Both the position numbers and the translations under genes were made by a program. A model generated the notes under the pieces. The model saw only the letters and a program-made list of their open reading frames with translations, did no database searches and was not told the DNA's origin. From positions 2,175,001 through 2,239,000 of the forward strand of contig CP050293.1 in the NCBI GenBank assembly GCA_014189435.1: a stretch of 64,000 bases of DNA. The letters are read 5' to 3'. The stretch is from Mesorhizobium loti. GTDB taxonomy: Bacteria; Pseudomonadota; Alphaproteobacteria; Rhizobiales; Rhizobiaceae. Below, piece after piece: positions 51,924 to 60,137 of the stretch; position 1 is the stretch's first letter, and each line of letters starts with the position of its first letter.

Positions 51924-52631
51924 ATGGAGAGTTCCATGACCCTTCGTTTCGGCATCCTCGTCTTCCCCAATGTCCAGCAGCTTGACCTCACCGGCCCTTA
52001 TGAAGTCCTGGCATCGGCAAAGGGCGCCGAGGTGGAATTGATCTGGAACGATCGCAATCCAGTGATGTCGTCGACGCGGCTGTCGCTCAACCCAACGGTG
52101 ACCTTCGACGATTGCCCTCCTCTCGATGTGCTGTGCATTCCAGGTGGAGGCGGCGTCAATCCGCTGCTGGAGGACCGGACCGTCCTCGATTTCGTGCGAG
52201 CACGAGCAGCGCAGGCACGCTATGTCACCTCGGTATGCAGCGGCGCCCTGGTGCTCGGCGCCGCCGGCCTGCTCAAAGGCAAGCGGGCGACGACGCATTG
52301 GTACGCGCATGATTTCCTCGCCGAGTTCGGCGCCATTCCAGTCGACGAGCGAATTGTCGAGGACGGAAACCTGATAACCGCCGGCGGCGTCACCTCGGGG
52401 ATCGATTTCGGTCTCGCCCTGGTCGCCAGGCTTCTCGGTCGGACCGAGGCCGAAACGGTGCAGCTCTCGCTCGAATATGCCCCGGCTCCTCCGTTCCAAT
52501 CTGGCACGCCCGCACAGGCTTCGCCTGCCGTCCTGGCGGAAGCAAAGCGTCGGCTCGCGAGTTCAAGGCAGGTTCGCGAGGACATGTTCGCGCGCTGGCG
52601 CGCCACGCGCGCAGCCGTTACGCCGGCCTGA
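51924..52631 (+). CDS. DJ-1/PfpI family protein (isonitrile hydratase-like)
   Basis: 235 residues. LRFGILVFPNVQQLDLTGPYEVLA, IPGGGGVNPLLED and the nucleophile elbow VTSVCSGALVLGAAGLLKGKRATTHW match the InhA/DJ-1 family in which the Cys is catalytic. Isonitrile hydratase is the nearest characterised type, but activity is not certain. GGAG seven bases upstream supports ATG 51924. The same fold occurs in the N-terminus of the divergent AraC regulator. Confidence 0.85.
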   Translation: MESSMTLRFGILVFPNVQQLDLTGPYEVLASAKGAEVELIWNDRNPVMSSTRLSLNPTVTFDDCPPLDVLCIPGGGGVNPLLEDRTVLDFVRARAAQARYVTSVCSGALVLGAAGLLKGKRATTHWYAHDFLAEFGAIPVDERIVEDGNLITAGGVTSGIDFGLALVARLLGRTEAETVQLSLEYAPAPPFQSGTPAQASPAVLAEAKRRLASSRQVREDMFARWRATRAAVTPA

Positions 52632-52699
52632 AGCCAAGCTTGAACTGACGGGCCGAACGGCGCCAAGGCGCGCCGGTCGGCTCGTCCTCGTTTCGGCTG

Positions 52700-52738
52700 T
52701 TGACACGTCTCTCCGTCCGTGCAGAATTGGTTGGACCA
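52700..52738 (+). promoter_or_regulatory. Promoter and FadR/PdhR-like operator of the GntR-PLP-ABC operon
   Basis: TTGACA (52700-52705) and CAGAAT (52722-52727) are 16 bp apart. Directly downstream lies TGGTTGGACCA (52728-52738), the TGGTNNNACCA form of the PdhR/FadR-subfamily operator, within AATTGGTTGGACCATT. A further TTGGACCA follows. This predicts autorepression by the GntR protein encoded 30 bp downstream. Confidence 0.6.
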
Positions 52739-52769
52739 TTGGACCACTTGTGCGTTTCGGGGAGGATTT

Positions 52770-53504
52770 GTGGACCAGAACAGCCTGCCACCCATTCAGA
52801 CGACGGCGCGCGATGACGCCGTGCTGAAGGCGTTGGTGGGCTTTGTGCGCGCCGAGGCCTTGCGGCCGGGCGAGCGGCTTCCAACCGAGCGTATTCTGGC
52901 CGAGCGGCTGAAGGTCAGCCGCAACACGGTGCGCGAGGCGCTGACACGCTGGGAAGGGCTCGGTCTTGTCGAGCGCCGGCAAGGCAGCGGCACCTATCTC
53001 AAGGCGGCCGTCTCGCCCGACATGCTGCACATGCCGCTGACGCTGGCGGGCGGCAATGATTTCACCAGCCTGATGCAGACGATGGAGATCCGCCGCGCGC
53101 TGGAGGCGGAGGCCGCCGCTCTTTGCGCCGAACGCGCCAGCCAGGCCGACATCGCCGAAATCGCGCGCAAGCTCGACATCATGGAGCAGGCGTTCCGCAC
53201 GCGCGACGGCATGTCGTCGGAAGAGGATTGGGAGTTCCACCAGGCGATCTACCGGGCCTCGGGCAATCCGCTGTTCGAGCAGATCATCGCCGCCATGTAC
53301 GAATTGTTCCATCGCTTCTGGGAGCATCCGCTCGGCGTGCGCGACTTCGGCCATGCCAGCTTTCCCTATCACCGCACCATCTACGAACGCATCGCCGCGC
53401 GTGACCCGCAGGGCGCCCGTGCCGAGGCGCTCAAGTTGATCGCCACCGTCGAGGACGATCTCAAGCGCGGTGCCGCCAAACTCAAACTTTCGAGCCAGAC
53501 ATGA
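52770..53504 (+). CDS. GntR family regulator, FadR/FCD subfamily
   Basis: 244 residues: winged helix (LRPGERLPTERILAERLKVSRNTVREALTRWEGLGLVERRQGSGTYL, about residues 30-78) and an all-helical FCD domain with DWEFHQAIYRASGN and HASFPYHRTIYERI. GTG start with GGAGGA upstream. Its stop overlaps the start of the PLP-enzyme gene by 4 bp, so it is the first cistron of the uptake/metabolism operon and likely its repressor. Confidence 0.88.
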   Translation: MDQNSLPPIQTTARDDAVLKALVGFVRAEALRPGERLPTERILAERLKVSRNTVREALTRWEGLGLVERRQGSGTYLKAAVSPDMLHMPLTLAGGNDFTSLMQTMEIRRALEAEAAALCAERASQADIAEIARKLDIMEQAFRTRDGMSSEEDWEFHQAIYRASGNPLFEQIIAAMYELFHRFWEHPLGVRDFGHASFPYHRTIYERIAARDPQGARAEALKLIATVEDDLKRGAAKLKLSSQT

Positions 53505-54688
53505 ACGAGCATCCATCCGGTTTCGATCACGACTATCTTGCCGAGGCGGCGACGCTGCTGGCGCATGACGAACCGTTCCCCGGTGGTGCGGTGGTGCCGC
53601 CGATCTACCAGACCTCGCTGTTCACCTTCGCCAACTATGCCGAGATGGCGGATACCTTTGCCGGCAAACGAAGGCAGCCGATCTATTCGCGAGGCGACAA
53701 TCCGACGGTGATGGAGTTCGAGGCGCGTGTGGCAGCGCTTGAGGGCGCAGAGGCCGCGCGCGGCTTTTCCAGCGGCATGGCGGCGATCAGTGCCACGGTG
53801 CTTGCCTTTGTCGGTGCGGGCGAGCGCATCGTGGCGGTGCGCAATTGCTATGGCGACGCCTACCGGCTGTTCGAGCGGCTGTTGCCGCGGCTCAACATCA
53901 AGGTCGACTATGTCGACGGTTCCGACCCGGATGCGGTGGCGGCGGCACTGCCCGGCGCCAAGCTGCTCTACCTGGAAAGCCCAACCTCGATGATGTTCGA
54001 GCTGCAGGACATCTCGCATCTGACGCGGTTGGCCAAGGAGCAAGGCATCGTCACCACGATCGACAATTCCTGGGCGACGCCGGTGTTCCAGAAGCCGATC
54101 ACGCATGGCGTCGATCTGGTGCTGCATTCGGCCTCGAAATACCTTGGTGGCCACAGCGACACCGTCGCCGGCGTCGTGGCGGGTTCGGCCGCTCATATCA
54201 AGCACATTAACGAGCAGACCTATTCGTATCTCGGCGGCAAGCTGTCGCCGTTCGAGGCGTGGCTTTTGCTGCGCGGCCTGCGCACGCTGCCGCTGCGCCT
54301 GCCGCATCATATGAAAAGCGGCCTGACCATCGCCGAACGGCTGAAGGCGCATGCCAATGTCGAGCGGGTCAACCATCCCGTCTATTCGAACCACCCGGGC
54401 AAGGCGACGCTGGCCGGCTATGCCGGTCTGTTCTCCTTCGAGGTGACGGACGATATCGACATCCCCGTCTTCGTCGATGCGCTGAAATATTTCCGCATCG
54501 GTGTCAGCTGGGGCGGGCACGAAAGCCTGGTCGTGCCGGCCAAGGCGTCGCTGGAGCAGACGCCGGGCCTGAATTCGATGGCGCGCTTCGGCGTCAGCCC
54601 CCGGACCATCCGCTTCAATGTCGGATTGGAGAGTGTCGAAGACCTGTGGGCGGATGTCGCCCAGGCCTTCGAAAAAGCCAGAAAATAA
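53501..54688 (+). CDS. Cys/Met metabolism PLP-dependent enzyme (cystathionine gamma-lyase/synthase family)
   Basis: 395 residues of the trans-sulfuration fold-type I family. PIYSRGDNPTVMEFEARVAALEGAEAARGFSSGMAAI and the PLP lysine in LVLHSASKYLGGHSD (near residue 212) are diagnostic. Members cleave or form C-S bonds (cystathionine, methionine, homocysteine). Cotranslated with the GntR gene and followed 29 bp later by an ABC solute-binding protein gene, so it may act on the imported compound. Confidence 0.88.
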   Translation: MNEHPSGFDHDYLAEAATLLAHDEPFPGGAVVPPIYQTSLFTFANYAEMADTFAGKRRQPIYSRGDNPTVMEFEARVAALEGAEAARGFSSGMAAISATVLAFVGAGERIVAVRNCYGDAYRLFERLLPRLNIKVDYVDGSDPDAVAAALPGAKLLYLESPTSMMFELQDISHLTRLAKEQGIVTTIDNSWATPVFQKPITHGVDLVLHSASKYLGGHSDTVAGVVAGSAAHIKHINEQTYSYLGGKLSPFEAWLLLRGLRTLPLRLPHHMKSGLTIAERLKAHANVERVNHPVYSNHPGKATLAGYAGLFSFEVTDDIDIPVFVDALKYFRIGVSWGGHESLVVPAKASLEQTPGLNSMARFGVSPRTIRFNVGLESVEDLWADVAQAFEKARK

Positions 54689-54717
54689 CAAGCGGGTTCA
54701 AAATGGGAGTCTTGAAC

Positions 54718-55995
54718 ATGAAAAAACTGACCATCATGCTTGCCACCGTTGCGGGGCTGGCGATTTCCGCCGGAAGTGCTGCGGCCGATTCGACGCTGAA
54801 AATGGTCGAAGTCATCACCAGCCCGCCACGCACCGAATTCCTGAAGAAGCAGATCGCCGAGTTCGAAACGGCCAATCCGGGCGTCAAGGTCGAGCTGATC
54901 TCGCTGCCCTGGGGCCAGGCTTTCGAGAAATTCCTGACGATGGTGCAGGCCGGCGATACGCCAGACATCGTCGAAATGCCGGAACGCTGGATGGGCCTCT
55001 ATGCCAACAATGCCCAGCTCGAGGATCTCGGCCCCTACATGGCCAAGTGGGACGACGCCAAGACGCTTGGCGACCGCGCCAAGCAGTTCGGCTCGACCGT
55101 CAACAACACCCAGTTCATGATCCCGTACGGCTACTATGTGAACGCGCTGTTCTGGAACAAGAAACTGTTCAAGGAGGCCGGCCTCGATGGCCCGCCGGCG
55201 ACGCTCGATGATTTCATTGCCGATTCCAAGAAGATTTCTGCGCTCCCAGGCAAGTACGGCTACTGCCTGCGCGGCGGGCCGGGCGCCTTCAACGGCATGC
55301 ACATGTTCATGAACATCGCCGCCGGCAAGGGCGGCTACTTCAACGAGGACGGCACCTCGACGATCAACGACGAAGGCTCGGTCAAGGGTCTGCAGATGCT
55401 GGCCGACATGTACAAGGACGGCCTGGCGCCGAAGGATGCGGTGAGCTGGGGCTTCAACGAAACGGTCACCGGCTTCTATTCCGGCACCTGCGCCATGCTC
55501 AACCAGGATCCGGACGCGCTGCTCGGCATCGCCGACAAGATGAGCGCTGACGATTTCGCGGTGGCGCCATTGCCGGTCGGGCCGAGCGGCAAGTCATATC
55601 CGACGCTGGGTTATGCCGGCTGGGCGATGTTTGCCAACTCGCAGCACAAGGATGATGCCTGGAAGCTGATGGCGACGCTTTTGGCGCCTAAGGACAATCT
55701 GGAATGGGCCAAGGAAGTCGGCGTCGTCCCGATCCACAACGGCGCCGACCAGGATCCCCATTTCAAGACCGAGCAGTTCAAGGGCTGGTTCACGGAGCTC
55801 AGCGATACCTCCAAATATGAAATGGTGACCCCGCCGACGCATCTGGAAAACCTCGGTAACTTCGTCGACCAGGTGGCGATCAAGAATTTTCAGGAAGTGC
55901 TGCTTGGCCAGAAGACGGCCAAGGAAGCGGCCGACGCATGGGCCACGTTCCTGACCAAGGAACAGCAGGACTGGCTGGCGAAGAACAAGAAGTAA
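54718..55995 (+). CDS. ABC transporter solute-binding protein, family 1 (CUT1 type)
   Basis: 425 residues with a signal peptide (MKKLTIMLATVAGLAISAGSAAA). Body shows PGVKVELISLPWGQAFEKFLTMVQAGDTPDIVEMPERW, and GYAGWAMFANSQHKDDAWKLMATLL, typical of family 1 sugar/oligosaccharide or glycerol-phosphate binders. GGGAG eight bases before ATG 54718 supports this start over ATG 54703. Separated from the permease genes by a 237-bp palindromic mosaic that may favour its higher expression. Confidence 0.9.
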   Translation: MKKLTIMLATVAGLAISAGSAAADSTLKMVEVITSPPRTEFLKKQIAEFETANPGVKVELISLPWGQAFEKFLTMVQAGDTPDIVEMPERWMGLYANNAQLEDLGPYMAKWDDAKTLGDRAKQFGSTVNNTQFMIPYGYYVNALFWNKKLFKEAGLDGPPATLDDFIADSKKISALPGKYGYCLRGGPGAFNGMHMFMNIAAGKGGYFNEDGTSTINDEGSVKGLQMLADMYKDGLAPKDAVSWGFNETVTGFYSGTCAMLNQDPDALLGIADKMSADDFAVAPLPVGPSGKSYPTLGYAGWAMFANSQHKDDAWKLMATLLAPKDNLEWAKEVGVVPIHNGADQDPHFKTEQFKGWFTELSDTSKYEMVTPPTHLENLGNFVDQVAIKNFQEVLLGQKTAKEAADAWATFLTKEQQDWLAKNKK

Positions 55996-56007
55996 GCGCC
56001 TCTTCTT

Positions 56008-56190
56008 CCTTCTCCCCGTTCACGGGGAGAAGGTGGCCCGAATGCATGTCGCCCAAAAGTGCGTAGCGGTTTTGGGATAACGACTTGCACAAACAAGGCC
56101 GGATGAGGGGCGGCGCTATGCCTCGATAGGTTCGCGCTGCCCCTCATCTGCCTGCCGGCATCTTCTCCCCGTATAGTGACGGGGAGAAGG
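56008..56190. repeat. Composite palindromic intergenic element within the ABC operon
   Basis: Two hairpins flank the element: CCTTCTCCCCG/CGGGGAGAAGG (56008-56033) and TTCTCCCCGT/ACGGGGAGAA (56163-56188). Between them GATGAGGGGC (56102-56111) pairs with GCCCCTCATC (56139-56148). Embedded at 56042-56090 is an inverted, diverged copy of the palindrome found at 21675-21723. It fills most of the 237 bp between the binding-protein and first permease genes. Confidence 0.85.
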
Positions 56191-56232
56191 ACGCTGTCCC
56201 CGACGCCGCTCCAGGGAGCCGATCCTTAGCCA

Positions 56233-57156
56233 ATGACCTACGCCGTGTCCGAAATACGATCCGCCGGCAAGCCGCGTCGCAAGCGGCTATCCCACGCCGC
56301 AATCGAGCCATGGCTGTATCTCAGCCCGGCGATCATCCTGCTGGTCGTGGTGCTCTTGGTGCCGCTGGTCATCGGCATCAGCTACTCCTTCCGCAAATTC
56401 TCCGCGTTCAAGTCCGAATATGTCGGGCTCGGGCAGTATGAGGCGATGCTGTCGGATCAGGTGCTGGGGCAGGCGCTGGTCAACACGTTGTGGTGGACCG
56501 TCGCCAGCCTGTTTTTCCAGTTCTTCCTCGGCCTTGGCCTGGCGCTGCTGCTCGACAAGCCGTTTCGCGGCCGCAAGGCTGTACAAGCCCTGGTGTTCCT
56601 GCCCTGGGCGGTGCCGTCCTTCCTGTCGGGCCTGACCTGGGCCTGGCTGTTCAATCCGATCATCGGCCCGCTGCCGCACTGGCTGTTTGCATTGGGGCTG
56701 AAGGCCGAGCCGACCAATGTGCTGTCCGATCCCTCAACCGCCATGTGGGGGCCGATCATCGCCAATATCTGGTTCGGCATTCCGTTCTTCGCCATCACGC
56801 TCTTGGCGGCGCTGAAATCCATTCCATCGGAACTGCATGAGGCGGCGGCGATCGACGGCGCTTCGCCGTGGCAGCGCTTCACCAAGGTGACATTGCCGTT
56901 CCTGGCGCCGACCATCGCCATCACCGTGATGTTGCGCACCATCTGGATCGCCACCTTCGCCGACCTGATCTTCGTCATGACCGAGGGCGGGCCAGCCGGC
57001 TCGACCAACACGGTGCCGGTCTACATCTATGTCAGCGCCTTCAAGTCGCTCGACAAGGGCTATGCCTCGGCGGTGGCCGTGCTGCTGCTGGTGCTGCTCA
57101 TTGCCTATGCGATTGCGCTGATCGGCATCCGCCGCACCCTGGTGAGGCACGTCTGA
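56233..57156 (+). CDS. ABC transporter permease, MalF/UgpA type
   Basis: 307 residues with six membrane helices (first about 28-50). The cytoplasmic coupling loop ELHEAAAIDGASPWQRFTKVTLPFLAP near residue 195 is the EAA motif. It forms the channel with the next gene product. Its stop overlaps the next ATG (TGATG). Imports the ligand of the binding protein encoded upstream. Confidence 0.92.
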   Translation: MTYAVSEIRSAGKPRRKRLSHAAIEPWLYLSPAIILLVVVLLVPLVIGISYSFRKFSAFKSEYVGLGQYEAMLSDQVLGQALVNTLWWTVASLFFQFFLGLGLALLLDKPFRGRKAVQALVFLPWAVPSFLSGLTWAWLFNPIIGPLPHWLFALGLKAEPTNVLSDPSTAMWGPIIANIWFGIPFFAITLLAALKSIPSELHEAAAIDGASPWQRFTKVTLPFLAPTIAITVMLRTIWIATFADLIFVMTEGGPAGSTNTVPVYIYVSAFKSLDKGYASAVAVLLLVLLIAYAIALIGIRRTLVRHV

Positions 57157-58004
57157 TGATCGCAGGACGTTCAACCTCGCAGCGCGTCTTCGGCGGCATC
57201 GGCCTCTACGCGGCAATCGCGGCTTACGTGCTGTTTGCCCTGTTCCCGATCTACTGGACGCTGAAGATCTCGGTTACGCCGGAGCGGCTTCTCTATTCCG
57301 AAGGCATCACCTTCTGGCCATCGCATATGACGCTGCAGAATTTCGTCACCGTGCTCGAGGCCACCGATTTTCCGCGCTATTTCCTCAACAGCGTCATCGT
57401 ATCGGTCTCGACGGCGGCGCTGGTGACGATCATCGCCACGCTCGCCGGTTATGCCATGTCGCGCTTCACCTTCCGCGGCAAGGCGGCCCTGGCGCTGATG
57501 CTGCTTTTGACCCAGACCTTTCCGCTGGTGATGGTCATTCCGCCGATCTACCGCGTGATGGGTCAGATCGGCCTGATCAACAGCCTGACCGGGCTGATCA
57601 TCATCTACACCGCCTTCAACACGGCCTTTGCCACTTTCCTGATGCAGTCCTTCTTCGACGGCATCCCGAAGGATCTGGAGGAGGCGGCGATGATCGACGG
57701 CTGCACCCGCGCGCAGGCGATGCGCAAGGTGATCGTGCCGCTGACGCTGCCCGGCATGGGCGCAACACTCGGCTTCGTCTTCACTGCCGCCTGGAGCGAG
57801 CTTTTGTTCGCGCTGATGCTGATCTCCAGCGACGACCAGAAGACCTTCGCGGTCGGCCTGCTCACCTTCATCGGCAAGTTCGCCGTCGACTGGGGGCAGA
57901 TGATGGCGGCATCCATCCTGGCGCTTATCCCTGTCTGCATCTTCTTCGCCTTCCTGCAACGCTATCTCGTCACCGGCCTGACCGCCGGCGCCGTCAAAGG
58001 ATAG
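57156..58004 (+). CDS. ABC transporter permease, MalG/UgpE type
   Basis: 282 residues, six helices, with EAA motif DLEEAAMIDGCTRAQAMRKVIVPLTLPG near residue 170. Second half of the heterodimeric channel; start fixed by overlap with the preceding stop. The ATPase gene begins 4 bp after its end. Confidence 0.92.
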   Translation: MIAGRSTSQRVFGGIGLYAAIAAYVLFALFPIYWTLKISVTPERLLYSEGITFWPSHMTLQNFVTVLEATDFPRYFLNSVIVSVSTAALVTIIATLAGYAMSRFTFRGKAALALMLLLTQTFPLVMVIPPIYRVMGQIGLINSLTGLIIIYTAFNTAFATFLMQSFFDGIPKDLEEAAMIDGCTRAQAMRKVIVPLTLPGMGATLGFVFTAAWSELLFALMLISSDDQKTFAVGLLTFIGKFAVDWGQMMAASILALIPVCIFFAFLQRYLVTGLTAGAVKG

Positions 58005-58008
58005 ATCG

Positions 58009-59076
58009 ATGGCCTCTGTTACGCTCGAAAAAGTCCGCAAGGATTATGGTGCCGTCCGCGTCCTGCACGCTGTCGACCTTGAAATCGCCGATGGCGAGTT
58101 CGTCGTCCTGGTTGGGCCGTCAGGCTGCGGCAAATCCACGCTCTTGCGCATGATCGCCGGGCTGGAGGAGGCTTCCGGCGGCGAGATCCGCATCGGCGAG
58201 CGGCTGGTCAACGACGTCGCACCGAAGGACCGCGACATCGCCATGGTGTTCCAGTCCTATGCGCTCTATCCGCATATGGACGTGTCGAAGAACATGGGCT
58301 TCAGCCTGCTCTTGAAGAAGGCGGAGAAGACGACGATCGACGCCAGGGTTGACGGTGCCGCCAAGCGGCTCGGGCTCGACACGTTCCTGCAGCGCCTGCC
58401 GCGGCAATTGTCCGGCGGCCAGCGCCAGCGCGTCGCCATGGGCCGTGCGATCGTGCGCGACCCCAAGGTCTTTCTGTTCGACGAGCCGCTGTCGAACCTC
58501 GACGCCAAGCTGCGCGTCCATATGCGCGCCGAGATCAAGGCGCTGCACCAGCAGCTGAAGACGACATCGGTTTATGTCACGCACGACCAGATCGAGGCGA
58601 TGACCATGGCCGACAGGATCGTCGTCATGCATGACGGGCTGATCCAGCAGGTCGGCGCGCCGCTCGATCTCTATGACCGGCCGGCCAACATGTTCGTCGC
58701 CGGTTTCATCGGTTCGCCCGGCATGAATTTTCTGCCGGCGACGGTTCGCAAGGGCGGCACCTCGGAGGCCGTCCTGGCCGATGGCCAGGCGCTGCGGCTG
58801 CCGGACGGCCTGCCGCTGAAGGATAGTGACGCCATCACCGTCGGCCTGCGGCCCGAGCATATCAAGTTGGCGGATGACGGCGCGCTGCAGGGCGAGGTGG
58901 GTGTGGTGGAGCCGCTCGGGCTTTCGACGCAGTTCTACGTCAAGCTGGCCAGCCAGCAGCTTTGCGTCTTTGCCATGGGCCGTGCCGGCGTGAAGCCCGG
59001 CGACGTGGTGCGGCTGGCCGCCGATCCGGAGTCGCTGCATCTGTTCGATCCGAAAAGCGGTGATCGCATCGGCTGA
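58009..59076 (+). CDS. ABC transporter ATPase, MalK/UgpC type
   Basis: 355 residues. Walker A GPSGCGKST at residues 36-44, signature LSGGQRQR near 135, Walker B VFLFDEPLSNLDAKLR, and H-loop YVTHDQIEAMTMADR. The C-terminal TOBE/MalK regulatory domain (about 240-355, GLRPEHIKL) is present. Completes a binding protein-two permease-ATPase importer, the last gene of the operon that starts with the GntR regulator. Confidence 0.94.
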   Translation: MASVTLEKVRKDYGAVRVLHAVDLEIADGEFVVLVGPSGCGKSTLLRMIAGLEEASGGEIRIGERLVNDVAPKDRDIAMVFQSYALYPHMDVSKNMGFSLLLKKAEKTTIDARVDGAAKRLGLDTFLQRLPRQLSGGQRQRVAMGRAIVRDPKVFLFDEPLSNLDAKLRVHMRAEIKALHQQLKTTSVYVTHDQIEAMTMADRIVVMHDGLIQQVGAPLDLYDRPANMFVAGFIGSPGMNFLPATVRKGGTSEAVLADGQALRLPDGLPLKDSDAITVGLRPEHIKLADDGALQGEVGVVEPLGLSTQFYVKLASQQLCVFAMGRAGVKPGDVVRLAADPESLHLFDPKSGDRIG

Positions 59077-59403
59077 GGAATTCAGCCCGGACGGCAGACC
59101 TGCAGATTACGAACGGCCGCATCTGGCGCTGATGTCGGGTGGGAAATAGACGGGAAGATTATATCTCGATTGACTAAAATAATGGAACGTCCAACAGACA
59201 TTTCCGGAACCTAACAGGACCCCTCAGACCTTTGCGTGTAGCGCACAAGACCTTAGTCCCGCCGCCTTCTAAAAAGAACGGAAGCCATTTGGTCACGAAG
59301 TAGGGCCGCCATACGAGAGGTCAATACCAGCGGCGACCTCTGCAAATATGGGCGAATCGGCGGTGTGCGGGTATGGTGCGATCGCGGAAGGCGGCTGTGG
59401 AGC
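59077..59403. other. 327-bp gap after the ABC operon
   Basis: No gene, strong hairpin or repeat was recognised. Base composition is less GC-rich than the neighbours. It may be decayed sequence at the right side of the accessory segment. Confidence 0.4.
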
Positions 59404-59616
59404 CTAATAACCGCGAGGGATTCTTCTAGGCAGCGGCGAGCTGTCCATTGGGTTCTCGGCCGACTTGGCTGATCGCCGCTCTTTTAGCCACAGGGACTTC
59501 TTTCTTCTTGCCAGGCTCTCGTCTCGAATGCTGTCTTCGGCGGGCACTTCGCCATGCGTCGCGGCAATCGCGAAGTCGGCTCTGTTGGTTCGATAGTCAC
59601 CTTTTTGAATGGACAT
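59404..59616 (-). CDS. Small basic hypothetical protein (doubtful)
   Basis: 70 residues beginning MSIQKGDYRTNRADFA, hydrophilic and basic, with no recognisable domain. GGGAG seven bases before the ATG is a good ribosome site, which is the main reason to list it. It could be spurious. It lies between the ABC operon and rpmG on the minus strand. Confidence 0.35.
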   Translation of the reverse strand: MSIQKGDYRTNRADFAIAATHGEVPAEDSIRDESLARRKKSLWLKERRSAKSAENPMDSSPLPRRIPRGY

Positions 59617-59796
59617 CGTTTTCTCCCGGGTCGAGGCATTCCCCCCTTTAGCCTGATGCTGAAACTAACTGCCTATCCGTCGTGCGAGTCTACCAATTGG
59701 CGATTGTATTAAAACGATACACTCCGCGGGTGTGGGATGGCGCGGGCTCGGAACGTCCGGCGAGGTTCGGTAGAAGGTGCAGAGGGATTACAAACG

Positions 59797-59823
59797 AAAA
59801 CGCCGCCCAATGGGCGGCGTTTC
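59797..59823 (-). terminator. Rho-independent terminator of rpmG
   Basis: CGCCGCCC and GGGCGGCG form an 8-bp stem with a three-base loop, flanked by AAAA and TTT. On the minus strand, 25 bp after the rpmG stop, it is followed by TTTTCGTTTG. The symmetry means it could also work on the other strand. Confidence 0.8.
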
Positions 59824-59847
59824 GGCATTGCAGAGGGAAAACCCAGA

Positions 59848-60015
59848 TTACTTGATCTTGGTTTCCTTGAATTCGACGTGCTTCTTGGCAACCGGGTCGT
59901 ACTTGCGGAACGACAGCTTGTCCGTCTTGGTGCGGCTGTTCTTGCTGGTCACGTAGAAGAAACCGGTGTCGGCGGTCGACAGAAGCTTGATCTTGATGTT
60001 TGCGGCTTTGGCCAT
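59848..60015 (-). CDS. rpmG: 50S ribosomal protein L33
   Basis: 55 residues, [23 protein letters not shown]... with [29 protein letters not shown] at the C-terminus, the classic L33. This form lacks the zinc-binding cysteines (C-minus type). In other Rhizobiales rpmG lies close to pleD; here about 11 kb separates them. Ends at a strong terminator. Upstream lies an insertion element, about 120 bp from its start, which may affect the promoter. Confidence 0.97.
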   Translation of the reverse strand: MAKAANIKIKLLSTADTGFFYVTSKNSRTKTDKLSFRKYDPVAKKHVEFKETKIK

Positions 60016-60120
60016 GATATCAGTCCGTTTGTTCGTGGGGTTTTGGCCGCTGGAGCACGGGGAAACACCCGGACGCGGGAAACTTGGCGCGACACATAAA
60101 GAACGCGCCCGGAAAGTCAA

Positions 60121-60137
60121 GCCCGGTAGGCCTTGTG
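60121..60137. repeat. Left flanking direct repeat (possible 17-bp target duplication)
   Basis: GCCCGGTAGGCCTTGTG directly abuts the element end TGTCG and matches 61475-61491 at 15 of 17 positions; both differences are C/T. Confidence 0.6.
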
